DNA of 64,000 nt from Coriobacteriia bacterium. Its GTDB lineage: Bacteria; Actinomycetota; Coriobacteriia; Coriobacteriales; Eggerthellaceae. Positions 51,997 to 60,816 of this stretch are shown here, piece after piece. The notes under the pieces were generated by a model, which saw only the letters and a list, made by a program, of their open reading frames with translations, made no database searches and was not told the origin of the DNA. The position numbers and the translations under genes were made by a program. Numbering within the stretch: the first letter of the stretch is position 1; every line of letters begins with the position of its first letter. The DNA lies in the NCBI GenBank assembly GCA_030526515.1, contig JAUNCQ010000001.1, positions 99,617 to 163,616 of the forward strand, written 5' to 3'.

Positions 51997-54150
51997 GTGA
52001 TCGCCGCCATTGTCATAGGCGTGCTCGCAGCCGTGGTCGCGGTGGCCCTGGTGGTTGCGTTCTTCGCCATGAAGAACGCTGCCGATTCCAAGTTCGCCCG
52101 CTCCGGCAAGCGCAGCGTGTCCTCCATCTCCAGCGTGGGCGTGTCCGCTTCCATGCCGGGGGGATCCTCCGGCGCGGCTACTCGCGTGCATTCTGATCAG
52201 ATCAGCTCCCGTACCCCGGCGGAGCGCATGGATTCCCGGTTCAAGGGCATGGGCGTGTTCGCAGGTGCGGTTTTCGCCGTCTTGGGCCTCAAGGCCTTCA
52301 CCATGCAGGTGCTCAACGGCGGCAGCTACGCTTCCCAGGCGGACAACAACCGCTATTCGACGGTGGCCACTCCGGCACCCCGCGGCTACATCTGCGACCG
52401 CGACGGCAAGACGCTGGTGGGCAACCGCTCCAGCCTGACCATCCTGGCGGACCCGGACGTGGTAGATGACCCCAACGTGGTCAAGCGCCTGTCCGTGACC
52501 CTGGGCGTGCCCCATAACGTGGTGCGACAGCGCATCCAGGACAGCAGCTCCGGTGCCCAGAGCCAGCGCGTGGTGGCCAGCGATGTGCGCCAGCGTGACG
52601 TGGCCTTCATCGCGGAGCACTCCGACGCCTTCAACGGCGTGAGCATCCAGACCCGTACCGTGCGCGAGTACCCCTACGGCGCCCTGGGCGCCCACGTGCT
52701 GGGCTACACCGGCACCGCTTCCGAGGACGACCTGAGTGCCGTGCGTGAGGGCCGCACCATCGAAAGCGGCGATGACGTGGGCAAGAGCGGCGTGGAGGCA
52801 ACCTATGACGACGTCCTGGCCGGCGAGCACGGCCAGCGCGTGGTCATCGCCGACGCCGACGGCAACGTTCGCGAGGTCGTCAGCGAAACCCAGCCCACCA
52901 AGGGCTCCGACGTGTTCCTGACCCTTGCCGCGCCCCTGCAGTACCAGGTGGACAAGGCCCTGGCCAAGCTGGTGGCGCCCCAGGACGGCGTCATCGGCAC
53001 CGGCAAGGGCGTGGCTGCGGCGGCCGTGGTCATGGACGTGCGCGACGGCAGCGTGCTGGCCATGGGCAACTATCCCACGTACTCGCCGGAGACGTTCATC
53101 GGCGGCATTCCCCAGGACGTCTGGGACGTCTACAACAGCGTGGACTCCCATTACCCCATGCTCAACCGCGCCATTGCGGGCCAGTACCCCGCAGCATCCA
53201 CCTTCAAGGCGTTCACGGGCCTGGCCGGCCTGCAGTACGGCTTTGCCACCGACAAGGCAAGCTGGAAGTGCACCGGCAGCTGGGACGGCTTCAACTCCGG
53301 CGACGTGCAGAAGTGCTGGGACCATGCCGGCCACGGCGTCCTGGACTTCCACGGCGGCATCGTGAACTCCTGCGACATCGTCTTCTACGACATAGGCAAG
53401 AACTTCTGGGACGCCGGCACCAGCCAGGGCGGCAACATCCCGGACACCGCTATGCAGGACGAGATCGCCAAGTACCGTTTCGGCGAGCTGACGGGCATTG
53501 ACTTGGCGGGCGAAGAGGCCGGCCGCATCCCCAGCGCCAAGTGGAAGGCCGAGCACTACCGCGACGTGCCCGAGGAGGCCGTGTGGCGCGGCGGCGACCT
53601 GACCAACATGGCAATCGGCCAGGGCGACGTGTTGATTTCGCCCCTTCAGCTTGCCGTAGCCTACGGCGGCATTGCCACGGGCAAGCTCATGAAGCCCCAC
53701 CTGCTCAAGGAGGTTCGCAACTCCCAGGGCGACGTGGTGGTCAGCTTCGAGCCCGAGGTGGTGGCCGAGCCCGACGTGCAGGAACAGCACCTGAAGACTG
53801 TCCGCGAGGCGCTCCACGGCGTCGCCACGGAAAACGAGGCGGTGGCGGCCCTGTTCAGCCGCTACGGCATCGACGCCGCGGCGAAGACCGGTACCGCTGA
53901 GGTCCAGGGCAAGGGCGACTACGCGTGGTTCGCCTGCTATGCTCCCTACGAGGATCCCAAGTACGTGGTGACTTGCGTGGTCGAGCAGGGCGGCGGCGGT
54001 TCCGCCGTTGCAGCCCCGCTGGGTTCGAAGATCATGAACTACGCCCTGCAGTACGACAAGGGGAAGCTCAAGGACGTGAAGTCCGTGGCGGCGTCTTCCG
54101 GCACCTCCGTTGCCGCCGACCCGTCGTCGAGTTCCGGACGAATGGACTAA
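51997..54150 (+). CDS. mrdA: Penicillin-binding protein 2 (elongation transpeptidase)
   Basis: This 717-residue protein starts at GTG. There are two predicted helices in the N-terminal 105 residues (AAIVIGVLAAVVAVALVVAFF at 2-22 and MGVFAGAVFAVLGLKAF near 84-100), the second followed by the usual PBP dimerisation domain (APRGYICDRDGKTLV). The transpeptidase has YPAASTFKAF (active Ser and Lys), NSCDIVFY (SxN-type motif, here S-C-D) and AAKTGTAEV. It cross-links peptidoglycan in elongation with RodA. The order mreC-mreD-PBP2-rodA is standard. The added N-terminal helix is unusual for the family. Confidence 0.93.
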   Translation: MIAAIVIGVLAAVVAVALVVAFFAMKNAADSKFARSGKRSVSSISSVGVSASMPGGSSGAATRVHSDQISSRTPAERMDSRFKGMGVFAGAVFAVLGLKAFTMQVLNGGSYASQADNNRYSTVATPAPRGYICDRDGKTLVGNRSSLTILADPDVVDDPNVVKRLSVTLGVPHNVVRQRIQDSSSGAQSQRVVASDVRQRDVAFIAEHSDAFNGVSIQTRTVREYPYGALGAHVLGYTGTASEDDLSAVREGRTIESGDDVGKSGVEATYDDVLAGEHGQRVVIADADGNVREVVSETQPTKGSDVFLTLAAPLQYQVDKALAKLVAPQDGVIGTGKGVAAAAVVMDVRDGSVLAMGNYPTYSPETFIGGIPQDVWDVYNSVDSHYPMLNRAIAGQYPAASTFKAFTGLAGLQYGFATDKASWKCTGSWDGFNSGDVQKCWDHAGHGVLDFHGGIVNSCDIVFYDIGKNFWDAGTSQGGNIPDTAMQDEIAKYRFGELTGIDLAGEEAGRIPSAKWKAEHYRDVPEEAVWRGGDLTNMAIGQGDVLISPLQLAVAYGGIATGKLMKPHLLKEVRNSQGDVVVSFEPEVVAEPDVQEQHLKTVREALHGVATENEAVAALFSRYGIDAAAKTGTAEVQGKGDYAWFACYAPYEDPKYVVTCVVEQGGGGSAVAAPLGSKIMNYALQYDKGKLKDVKSVAASSGTSVAADPSSSSGRMD

Positions 54151-54162
54151 GGTGGTGATCGC

Positions 54163-55380
54163 ATGCCTCTTCCGCAGATAGACAACATGGTGCACGCCAG
54201 GCCTACCGCGGCGCCTGCGTCGCCCCAGCCGGCCCGGTTCGGCTCCGTCAACGTTCCCTTCGTGGTGGTGACCAGCCTGCTGGTGCTGCTGGGCCTGGTG
54301 GTGGTGTATTCCGCTACCAGCACCAACGCGGACTACAGCTTCAGCCGCCAGGCCGGCACCGTGGCCGTGGGCATTGTGGTGATGCTGGCCCTGTGGCGCC
54401 TGGACTACCGCCTGCTGTCCGACTTCACGTTCCTGTTCCTGATCATCAACGTGGTGCTGATTCTTTCGCCCCATCTTCCCGTCATAGGCGTGGAGGCGAA
54501 GGGCGCCCAGTCCTGGATCAAGATAGGCATTCAGCTGCAGCCCGGAGAATTCGCCAAGGTAACCGTTATCCTGCTGGCCGCCAGCGTCATGTCCCGCTAC
54601 GGCGGGCGGCTTGATGACCCGCGGGAGTACGTGAAGGCCCTGTTCGTCCTGCTGATCCCGTTCGTGTGCATCATGACCCAGCCTGACCTGGGCACCGGCC
54701 TGGTGTACCTGTTCATCGGTGCCACGGCCCTGGTGGCAGGCGGCGCGCGGCCCAAGTTCCTGCTCATAACCCTTGTGGCGGGCATTGCCGCGGTGGCGGC
54801 GGTGCTCATGGTGGACGAGTTGCTGAAGGTCCAGGACGAGGACGGCGTGTACCAGTACAAGCTGCTCAAGAACTACCAGCGCAACCGTCTGCTGGTGTTC
54901 CTGAATCCCGACGCTGACACCTCCGGCTCCGGCTACAACCTACGTCAGGCGCAGATTGCCATCGGTTCCGGCGGCCTGTTCGGCAAGGGCCTGATGCAGG
55001 GCACCCAGGCGTCCCTGAACTTCCTGCCGGAGGCGCCTACCGACTTCATCTTCTGCGTGCTGGCCGAGGAGCTGGGCTTCGTGGGCGTGCTGGTGCTGCT
55101 GACCCTGTATGCGCTGCTGGTGACCATCCTGTTCCGCATTGCCCGCGGGGCGTCCGATATGTTCGGCATGCTCATAGTCATGTGCTGTACCGGCATGTGG
55201 TTGTTCCAGATCCTGGAGAACATTGGCATGGACCTGGGACTCATGCCCATCACGGGCATCCCGCTGCCGTTCATGAGCTTCGGCTCTTCGTTCATGTTCG
55301 TCAACTTCGTCATGTTGGGAATGATCGGGTCGGTGTATGCGCACAACGGCCTGCCCGGAAAGAAGGGGAGCAATGGCTAG
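54163..55380 (+). CDS. rodA: Peptidoglycan glycosyltransferase RodA
   Basis: This 405-residue SEDS family protein has about ten membrane helices. Motifs include VVYSATSTNADYSFSRQ, IGVEAKGAQSWIKIGIQLQPGEFAKV (near the catalytic region), TDFIFCVLAEELGFVG, and GIPLPFMSFGSSFM. It polymerises lipid II glycan strands with PBP2 for cell elongation. It starts 12 bases after the PBP2 gene and overlaps the next gene by eight bases. FtsW is excluded by position next to PBP2 and mreBCD. Confidence 0.95.
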   Translation: MPLPQIDNMVHARPTAAPASPQPARFGSVNVPFVVVTSLLVLLGLVVVYSATSTNADYSFSRQAGTVAVGIVVMLALWRLDYRLLSDFTFLFLIINVVLILSPHLPVIGVEAKGAQSWIKIGIQLQPGEFAKVTVILLAASVMSRYGGRLDDPREYVKALFVLLIPFVCIMTQPDLGTGLVYLFIGATALVAGGARPKFLLITLVAGIAAVAAVLMVDELLKVQDEDGVYQYKLLKNYQRNRLLVFLNPDADTSGSGYNLRQAQIAIGSGGLFGKGLMQGTQASLNFLPEAPTDFIFCVLAEELGFVGVLVLLTLYALLVTILFRIARGASDMFGMLIVMCCTGMWLFQILENIGMDLGLMPITGIPLPFMSFGSSFMFVNFVMLGMIGSVYAHNGLPGKKGSNG

Positions 55381-56593
55381 GATTCCTTTGGACGTGAAGG
55401 CCCTCATCGAGGAAGCGCTGCATGTGTCCGCTGCGGCGAACGAGCCCGTTTCCGTGAGCGTGTATCTGGACGAAACCGCACCCCAGGACGTGGTGGCCCA
55501 CGTGCGCAACGTGTTCGCCAGCGCTGCGGTGCACGTGCGGGTGACCCTGTCCTACCTGGGCCCCAGCCAGGCGCCCATCGGCGCCTCCGACGACCTTGCG
55601 GTGATCGCGGCCGGTCAGGGCACGGGCGTGGGAGCCTTTGCCCAGCAGACCCGGGAGCAGGGCGTGCCGGCCATGGTGGTGACTACCCAGCCGTCCCTGG
55701 TGGCGCGCATTGCCGAGCAGTCGGGATTCCCCATCCCGGAGGGGGACGTGATTTCGCCCATTCCCGCTACCGCTGCCTCCGCACCGTTGGTGCAGGCTGT
55801 GAACGAGCGCATGGGGGGCGAAGGCGCCGCTGCGCCTGCCGCGTCGGCCGAGCCCGTGGCAGAGCCCATAGCCCTGACCGAGCCCAACGCCCGGGTGCTG
55901 AACCAGCGCATGGGCGCCTGGGTCATCGAGGCATGCCGGGACAAGCGCCTGTCCATGGCGCTGGCGTTTCCTTTCGTCCGCCGACCCCTTTCCTTGGAAG
56001 CCGTGAACATGACCTCGGTTCAGAACGCGGCCTTTGGCGCCGCGGTGTTCATCCCCGGCGCAAGCATGCCGGTGATCACCATGAACCAGGCCAAGATGCT
56101 GCTGCAGATTGCCGCCGCCTATGGGCAGCCCATGAACGGTGAGCGCGTGAAGGAGCTGGCGGCCCTGGTTGCCGGCGGCTTTGCCTTCCGCACGGTGGCT
56201 CGCGAGGTCGCCGGCGTGGTGCCGGTGCTGGGCTGGGCCGTCAAGGGCGGCGTTGCCTACGGAGCCACCCTGGCCATGGGTCACGCGGCGGTGGACTACT
56301 TCGAGTCGGGTGGCGGCGTTGCCGGCCTGGCGGGCGTGGTCGCCCGCGCCCGTGACGCAGCCATCGCGGCAGCGTCGAAGGGGGAGGAGCCCCAGCCCGT
56401 GGAGCCTGAGCAGCAGAAGACCGTTCAGGAGTCCGTGGCCGACGCCGCCCAGGTCTGGGGCGAGCGCGCCGGCAAGGTGGCGGGCGTTGCCAGCCGTACC
56501 GCCGGTCCCCTGGTCCGCAGCATGGCCCAGGCGGGACTTGATTCGTTCGTCGCGGGCGCCGGTTCCCTGGCGTCTGCGCTCAAGAAGCACTAG
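55373..56593 (+). CDS. DUF697 (YcjF-like) domain protein coupled to rodA
   Basis: This protein has 406 residues from ATG 55373 behind AGAAGGGGA, overlapping the rodA stop. Residues about 10-140 form a Rossmann-like part with a hydrophobic strand (DDLAVIAAGQG, PAMVVTTQPSL). Residues about 230-320 match DUF697: MNQAKMLLQIAAAYGQP, ELAALVAGGFAFRTVAREVAGVVPVLGWAVKGGVAYGATLAMGHAAV, with two hydrophobic helices that may enter the membrane. The C-terminus is alanine-rich with an acidic linker. The DUF697 role is not known; coupling with rodA suggests a part in wall growth. A GTPase partner, often next to DUF697, is not seen here. Confidence 0.75.
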   Translation: MARIPLDVKALIEEALHVSAAANEPVSVSVYLDETAPQDVVAHVRNVFASAAVHVRVTLSYLGPSQAPIGASDDLAVIAAGQGTGVGAFAQQTREQGVPAMVVTTQPSLVARIAEQSGFPIPEGDVISPIPATAASAPLVQAVNERMGGEGAAAPAASAEPVAEPIALTEPNARVLNQRMGAWVIEACRDKRLSMALAFPFVRRPLSLEAVNMTSVQNAAFGAAVFIPGASMPVITMNQAKMLLQIAAAYGQPMNGERVKELAALVAGGFAFRTVAREVAGVVPVLGWAVKGGVAYGATLAMGHAAVDYFESGGGVAGLAGVVARARDAAIAAASKGEEPQPVEPEQQKTVQESVADAAQVWGERAGKVAGVASRTAGPLVRSMAQAGLDSFVAGAGSLASALKKH

Positions 56594-56602
56594 GAGCACT
56601 AC

Positions 56603-58573
56603 ATGACTGACCTTTGGCCGCGCCTTGAGCCCCTGCTGGCTCAGGTGGAACGACCTGCGCGTTACCTGAACCACGAGTTCGGGTGCGTGTACAAGCCCGA
56701 TGCCGACTTCCGCTTCTGCATGGTCTACCCGGACACCTACGAGCTGGGCCAGGCGAACCAGGCGGTCCGCATCCTGGTGAACTGCGTCAACGCAGTGGAC
56801 GGGATGGCCGCCGAGCGCGCCTTCCTGCCGGCGGTGGACATGATCCAGATCATGCGCGATCGCGACATCCCCCTGTTCAGCATTGAAAGCTGCGCGCCCC
56901 TGCGCGAGTTCGACGTGGTGGGCATCACGCTGCCCCACGAGCTGGCGGCCTCCAACGTGCTGGAGGTCCTGGACCTGGCGGGCATCCCGCTGCATGCGGC
57001 GGACCGCGGTCCGGACGACCCCTTCGTGGCGGCAGGCGGCCCTTGTGCGTTCAACCCGGAGCCCTACGCCCCGTTCTTCGACATCATCCAGATCGGTGAG
57101 GGCGAAGAGGCCGTGCCCGAGCTCTGCCAGCTGATTCGCAGCATGAGGGACCAGGGTGCCGACCGTGCGTCCATCCTGCGCGCCGTGGCGGATCTGCCGG
57201 GCAACTACGTGCCGTCCCTGTATGGCTGGCGTTCCGAGGCCGACGCCCAGGCCGCGGGCTCCTGGATCGAGCCCCTGGAGCCGGGTCTGCCCGAGCGCAT
57301 CGACAAGCGCCTGTTCCTGGGTTTTGCCGAAAGCCCCGGTTGGGAGCCCAACGTGGTGCCGTTCACGGAGGTGGTCCACGACCGCCTGAACGTGGAGGTT
57401 CTGCGCGGCTGCGCCCGTGGCTGCCGCTTCTGCCAGGCAGGCATGATGTATCGTCCCGTGCGCGAGCGCACTGCGGACAACGTGGTCAAGTCCGTGCTGT
57501 GCGGCCTTCAGGCCACCGGCTACGATGAGGTCAGCCTGACGTCTCTTTCGTCCACCGACCATTCCCAGGTGGAGCAGATCCTGACTCAAGTCAACCAGGA
57601 ATGCGCGGGCAAGGGCATTCGCGTGAGCGTGCCGTCCCAGCGCCTGGACTCCTTCGGAGTGGAGATGGCCCATCTGGTGGCCGGCGCCAAGAAGGGAGGC
57701 CTGACCTTTGCCCCTGAGGCGGGCACGCAGCGCCTGCGTGACGTCATCAACAAGAACGTCACCGAGGAGGACCTGTTCGCTGCCCTGGACGCTGCCCTGG
57801 AGGCGGGCTGGCGCCGCTGCAAGCTGTACTTCATGATCGGCCTGCCCACGGAAACCGATGAGGACATCAAGGGCATTGCGTCCCTGAGCCAGCGGGTGCT
57901 CGACCGCATGCGTGCCGTGGTGCCGCCGGATCAGAAGGGGTCGCTGGCGCTGAGCATATCGTGCGCGGTGTTCGTGCCCAAGGCCCAGACGCCCTTCCAG
58001 TGGGACGGTCAGATCACGCCCGAGGAGGCGCTGCGCCGCGTGCAGCTGCTGCGCAACAGCATCAAGTACCGCGCCATCCGCGTGGGCTGGCATGACCCGT
58101 CCACCAGCTTCGTGGAAGCGGTCATGAGCCGCGGTGGCCGCGAGTGCGCGGCCTGGGTCGAGGAGGCCTGGAGGCGCGGTGCCCGCTTCGACGCCTGGTC
58201 CGAGCTGTTCAACGAGCAGGCCTGGCGTGATGCCGCAGAGGCCGTGGGGCTGGATGTGGATGCGGTTGCCCAGCGCAGCTACGACACGGACTACGTGCTG
58301 CCGTGGACTCATGTGACGACGGGTGTTTCGCCCACGTTCCTGGCCCATGAGCGCGCCTTGGCGCAGGCTGAGCAGACCACGCCTGACTGCACCTTCGAGC
58401 GCTGCGCTGCCTGCGGCGCCTGCCCGACGCTGGATTCTCGGAACACGCTGGCGCAGCCCCGCGTGTCCGGAGGGTCCAACTCCCATGAGGAGAAGAGCTA
58501 CGCGGAGCGCACCGGTGGCGCGCCTCTGCCCATGACGGCACAGGAGATGGAGGAGTACCATGGCCGATCCTAA
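56603..58573 (+). CDS. B12-binding-domain radical SAM protein (TIGR03960-like)
   Basis: This 656-residue protein has an N-terminal segment (VYPDTYELGQANQAVRILVNCVN) typical of the TIGR03960 type. The radical SAM cluster is RGCARGCRFCQAG, with the three Cys spaced CxxxCxxC, followed by DEVSLTSLSSTDHS, PSQRLDSFG, LTFAPEAGTQRLRDVINKN and KLYFMIGLPTET. Another Cys set near residue 600 (ERCAACGACPTLD) may hold an additional cluster. The reaction of this type is unknown. Its partner at 58560 overlaps its end, an arrangement also seen in other Gram-positive genomes near rplU-rpmA. Confidence 0.88.
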   Translation: MTDLWPRLEPLLAQVERPARYLNHEFGCVYKPDADFRFCMVYPDTYELGQANQAVRILVNCVNAVDGMAAERAFLPAVDMIQIMRDRDIPLFSIESCAPLREFDVVGITLPHELAASNVLEVLDLAGIPLHAADRGPDDPFVAAGGPCAFNPEPYAPFFDIIQIGEGEEAVPELCQLIRSMRDQGADRASILRAVADLPGNYVPSLYGWRSEADAQAAGSWIEPLEPGLPERIDKRLFLGFAESPGWEPNVVPFTEVVHDRLNVEVLRGCARGCRFCQAGMMYRPVRERTADNVVKSVLCGLQATGYDEVSLTSLSSTDHSQVEQILTQVNQECAGKGIRVSVPSQRLDSFGVEMAHLVAGAKKGGLTFAPEAGTQRLRDVINKNVTEEDLFAALDAALEAGWRRCKLYFMIGLPTETDEDIKGIASLSQRVLDRMRAVVPPDQKGSLALSISCAVFVPKAQTPFQWDGQITPEEALRRVQLLRNSIKYRAIRVGWHDPSTSFVEAVMSRGGRECAAWVEEAWRRGARFDAWSELFNEQAWRDAAEAVGLDVDAVAQRSYDTDYVLPWTHVTTGVSPTFLAHERALAQAEQTTPDCTFERCAACGACPTLDSRNTLAQPRVSGGSNSHEEKSYAERTGGAPLPMTAQEMEEYHGRS

Positions 58574-59333
58574 CCAGTTCCGCCTGCGCGCGGTGTTCGC
58601 CAAGCGCGGTCGCTTGGCCATGCTTTCCCACCTGGAGGTGGCCCATGCCCTGGAGCGCGCGGTGCGCAGGGCCGACCTGCCCTTTGCCATCAGCCAGGGC
58701 TTCAGCCCGCACATGAAGATCGCGTTCGGCGCCGCGCTGCCCGTGGGCGTTGGCGGCGATTGCGAGATCTTCGACCTGCAGCTGCTTGAGCGCGTGCCGG
58801 AGGCGGAGGCCCTGGAGCGCCTGCAGGCGGCCAGCGTGCCGGATCTGATGGTGCTGGCTGTGCGCTACATCGATCCCCATGCCAAGGCGGCGTCCGTGGC
58901 GTATCCGGTGAGCCAGTACACGGCGGTGCTTTCCCATGCGCCGGCAGAGCTGCCGGTGCCGGAGGAGGTCGTGGTGGTGCGCAAGAAGAAGGAGAAGCGC
59001 CTGGTGGTGTCTGACTTCCTGGCGGAGCCGCTGCGCCTGGAGGGGCGGAAGCTGACCTTTGCCTTGGAGGCTAAGGCCACGGGCTCCCTTCGTCCAGACA
59101 AGCTGCTGGAAGCCTGTCTGCGCCTGTACAACGACCAGCGCGGTGTGGCCAGCCCGCACATTGCCACCGGCGACCAGGACTCTATGATGGGTGTCCGTGG
59201 GGCGGCCGTCGACGAGGGGTCTGCGGCTGCGGAGCCCGAGGCGTTTTCTGTGGTGTCCAACGTAGGGGAGGCCGATGCCTCCTGCGGCGATCCGCTGACG
59301 GTGGTGACCTGCACCCGTACGGGCCAGCGTTAG
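58560..59333 (+). CDS. TIGR03936-type radical SAM-linked protein (DUF2344)
   Basis: This 257-residue protein begins with FRLRAVFAKRGRLAMLSHLEVAHALERAVRRADLPFAISQGFSPHMKIAFGAALPVGVGG, the DUF2344 signature. It lacks cluster-binding Cys motifs and may hold substrate for the upstream radical SAM protein, with which it overlaps by 14 bases. In some genomes the two are fused. The role is unknown, possibly RNA or tRNA modification from its gene context. The C-terminal 40 or so residues are acidic and not conserved-looking. No other gene follows until the tRNA. Confidence 0.87.
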   Translation: MADPNQFRLRAVFAKRGRLAMLSHLEVAHALERAVRRADLPFAISQGFSPHMKIAFGAALPVGVGGDCEIFDLQLLERVPEAEALERLQAASVPDLMVLAVRYIDPHAKAASVAYPVSQYTAVLSHAPAELPVPEEVVVVRKKKEKRLVVSDFLAEPLRLEGRKLTFALEAKATGSLRPDKLLEACLRLYNDQRGVASPHIATGDQDSMMGVRGAAVDEGSAAAEPEAFSVVSNVGEADASCGDPLTVVTCTRTGQR

Positions 59334-59515
59334 GCGCGGTTGCTGTGCGGCGGCTGGCGACAGGTGCGTTGCAGCAGCGTGCGCGTCGCGGTGATGGTTG
59401 GCGCCGACTGGCGTTGGGCGTCTGGACGATGAGCGATGAGGGGGCGGAGCGGATGCTTCGCCCCCCTTTGCTTTGGGTGCGATTTGGGACGCCTAAAACT
59501 TTTTTGAAAAAGTAC

Positions 59516-59544
59516 TTGCATTCTGATGGGGACCCGCGTATTAT
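59516..59544 (+). promoter_or_regulatory. Promoter of tRNA-Asp
   Basis: TTGCAT (59516-59521), a 17-bp spacer and TATTAT (59539-59544), ending 15 bases ahead of the tRNA. Confidence 0.75.
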
Positions 59545-59559
59545 ATTTTCTTGCAACGC

Positions 59560-59636
<77 letters not shown>

Positions 59637-59648
59637 CTTCGAATTTTA

Positions 59649-59678
59649 CGTCGCTTCTCAGCGGCGTTTTTCTTTTTC
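59649..59678 (+). terminator. Intrinsic terminator of tRNA-Asp
   Basis: CGTCGC (59649-59654) pairs with GCGGCG (59661-59666), then TTTTTCTTTTT. Confidence 0.82.
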
Positions 59679-59794
59679 TGGGGCATTTGCGCTGGTCGGA
59701 GGCGGGGTCACCGGGTTTGTGCCGCGCTCGCTCGGGCTTGTCCGGCCCGGCTGCCTGCCCTGGTTGGGCTGAATGCGCGCGAAATGCTGAGGTC

Positions 59795-59958
59795 GAGTCA
59801 CGGGCCCGCAACTCGGACGAAAGTGGCGAAATCCCGGGAAACCCCTGAGTCACGGGCCCATAACTCGAAAAGACGGAAGGGCGATTTCGAAAAGCGGAGT
59901 TGCGGGCCCGTAACTCGATGGTCCGAAAATCGACTTGCGAGTTGCGGGCCCGTAGCTC
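59795..59958. repeat. Four copies of a 20-bp palindromic repeat in a 409-base gap
   Basis: The copies are at 59795 (GAGTCACGGGCCCGCAACTC), 59848 (GAGTCACGGGCCCATAACTC), 59897 (GAGTTGCGGGCCCGTAACTC) and 59939 (GAGTTGCGGGCCCGTAGCTC). Each is a near-palindrome centred on GGGCCC. They are separated by 33, 29 and 22 bases, and each gap contains CGAAA or TTTCG. Unequal gaps, degenerate copies and no associated cas genes argue against CRISPR. A short open frame through the region has no ribosome site and no protein-like sequence. The rest of the gap, 59680-59790 and 59960-60045, holds nothing I recognise. Confidence 0.85.
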
Positions 59959-60045
59959 GCGCTTGAACGGCTTGTCTGCGGTTGGCAATCCGCGTTTGCC
60001 GGTGAGGTGCGCCGGGGTTGTCGCAGGGTCGGAACGGCGCCAGGG

Positions 60046-60690
60046 CTAGTGCTTGGGAACGTCGTTGGCGGAGCGGGTCCTCAGGTCCAGCTTCAGACTG
60101 GCCGCACGCAGGGCCAGGCAGGTGGCCACGCAGGCCAGGGAGCAGATCAGCTCGGGTGCCTGGGCCATGGCGCACAGGCAGTAGGCCAGGGCGCCGCAAC
60201 CGCCGGCGATGGCGTAGTAGTCGCTGGACTTGAAGATGCGGGGAGTCTCGGCAATGGCGATGGATGCCAGCGCGCCTCCGCCCACGGCGGTGATGGTTCC
60301 CAGCAGCACCGAGTACACGGGACCGACTCCAGCTGCCCACGCCTTGGCAACGCCGGCCAGGGCGAACAGCGCCACGGACAGGGCGTCGGCCACCAGCAGG
60401 GATGCATCCAGCTTCTCCAGTCGGCTGGCGCCGAAGAACACCAGCGCCGCCGCGCCGATGCAGCAGATCACCAGGTACGGGTGCTGCATGAAGAAGAAGC
60501 CCTGGTCGTGTAGGAGGGTGTCGCGGATCACGCCGCCGCCGAAGCCGGTGAGCAGCGCCATGACGATGGCGCCGATCACGTCAAGGTTGCGCTTGACGGC
60601 GAACAACGCGCCCATGACCACTCCCACCACCACGGCGAAGTAGTCGATCAGCACGACCGAGGTGATATGTCCGAGCAGAACCAGGTCCAT
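60046..60690 (-). CDS. TRIC/UPF0126 family membrane protein (YicG-like)
   Basis: This 214-residue protein has about seven predicted helices in two homologous halves of three, with GALFAVKRNLDVIGAIVMALLTGFGGGVIRDTLL in the first and GTITAVGGGALASIAIAE in the second. The GGGxxR motifs are typical of the prokaryotic TRIC channels, which conduct cations; some relatives are suggested to take up glycine. It is a single gene on the minus strand, next to the palindrome array. The long charged tail (RTRSANDVPKH) is at the C-terminus. Confidence 0.88.
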   Translation of the reverse strand: MDLVLLGHITSVVLIDYFAVVVGVVMGALFAVKRNLDVIGAIVMALLTGFGGGVIRDTLLHDQGFFFMQHPYLVICCIGAAALVFFGASRLEKLDASLLVADALSVALFALAGVAKAWAAGVGPVYSVLLGTITAVGGGALASIAIAETPRIFKSSDYYAIAGGCGALAYCLCAMAQAPELICSLACVATCLALRAASLKLDLRTRSANDVPKH

Positions 60691-60816
60691 GCCTGCATCA
60701 TACCCGAACCAGGGAGAAGGGGAGTTGACGCATTATTCGGCGGGATGTTTCGCGTCGTAAGGGCCGCTGAGCCCCTGCAATAGGGGGAACTTCAAAATCG
60801 GACGAAAGGCTGGCCC

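Noticed and set aside
55310..58714. Long minus-strand frame opposite DUF697 and the radical SAM gene
   Set aside because: Shadow of real genes, rich in His, Gly and Ala with no family match, and no ribosome site.
59795..59958. CRISPR array
   Set aside because: Spacer lengths differ (33, 29, 22), the repeats vary and are palindromic throughout, and no cas gene is in the window.
59784..59966. Short coding frame across the palindrome array
   Set aside because: Its repeated peptide is only the translation of the DNA repeats; no ribosome site is present.
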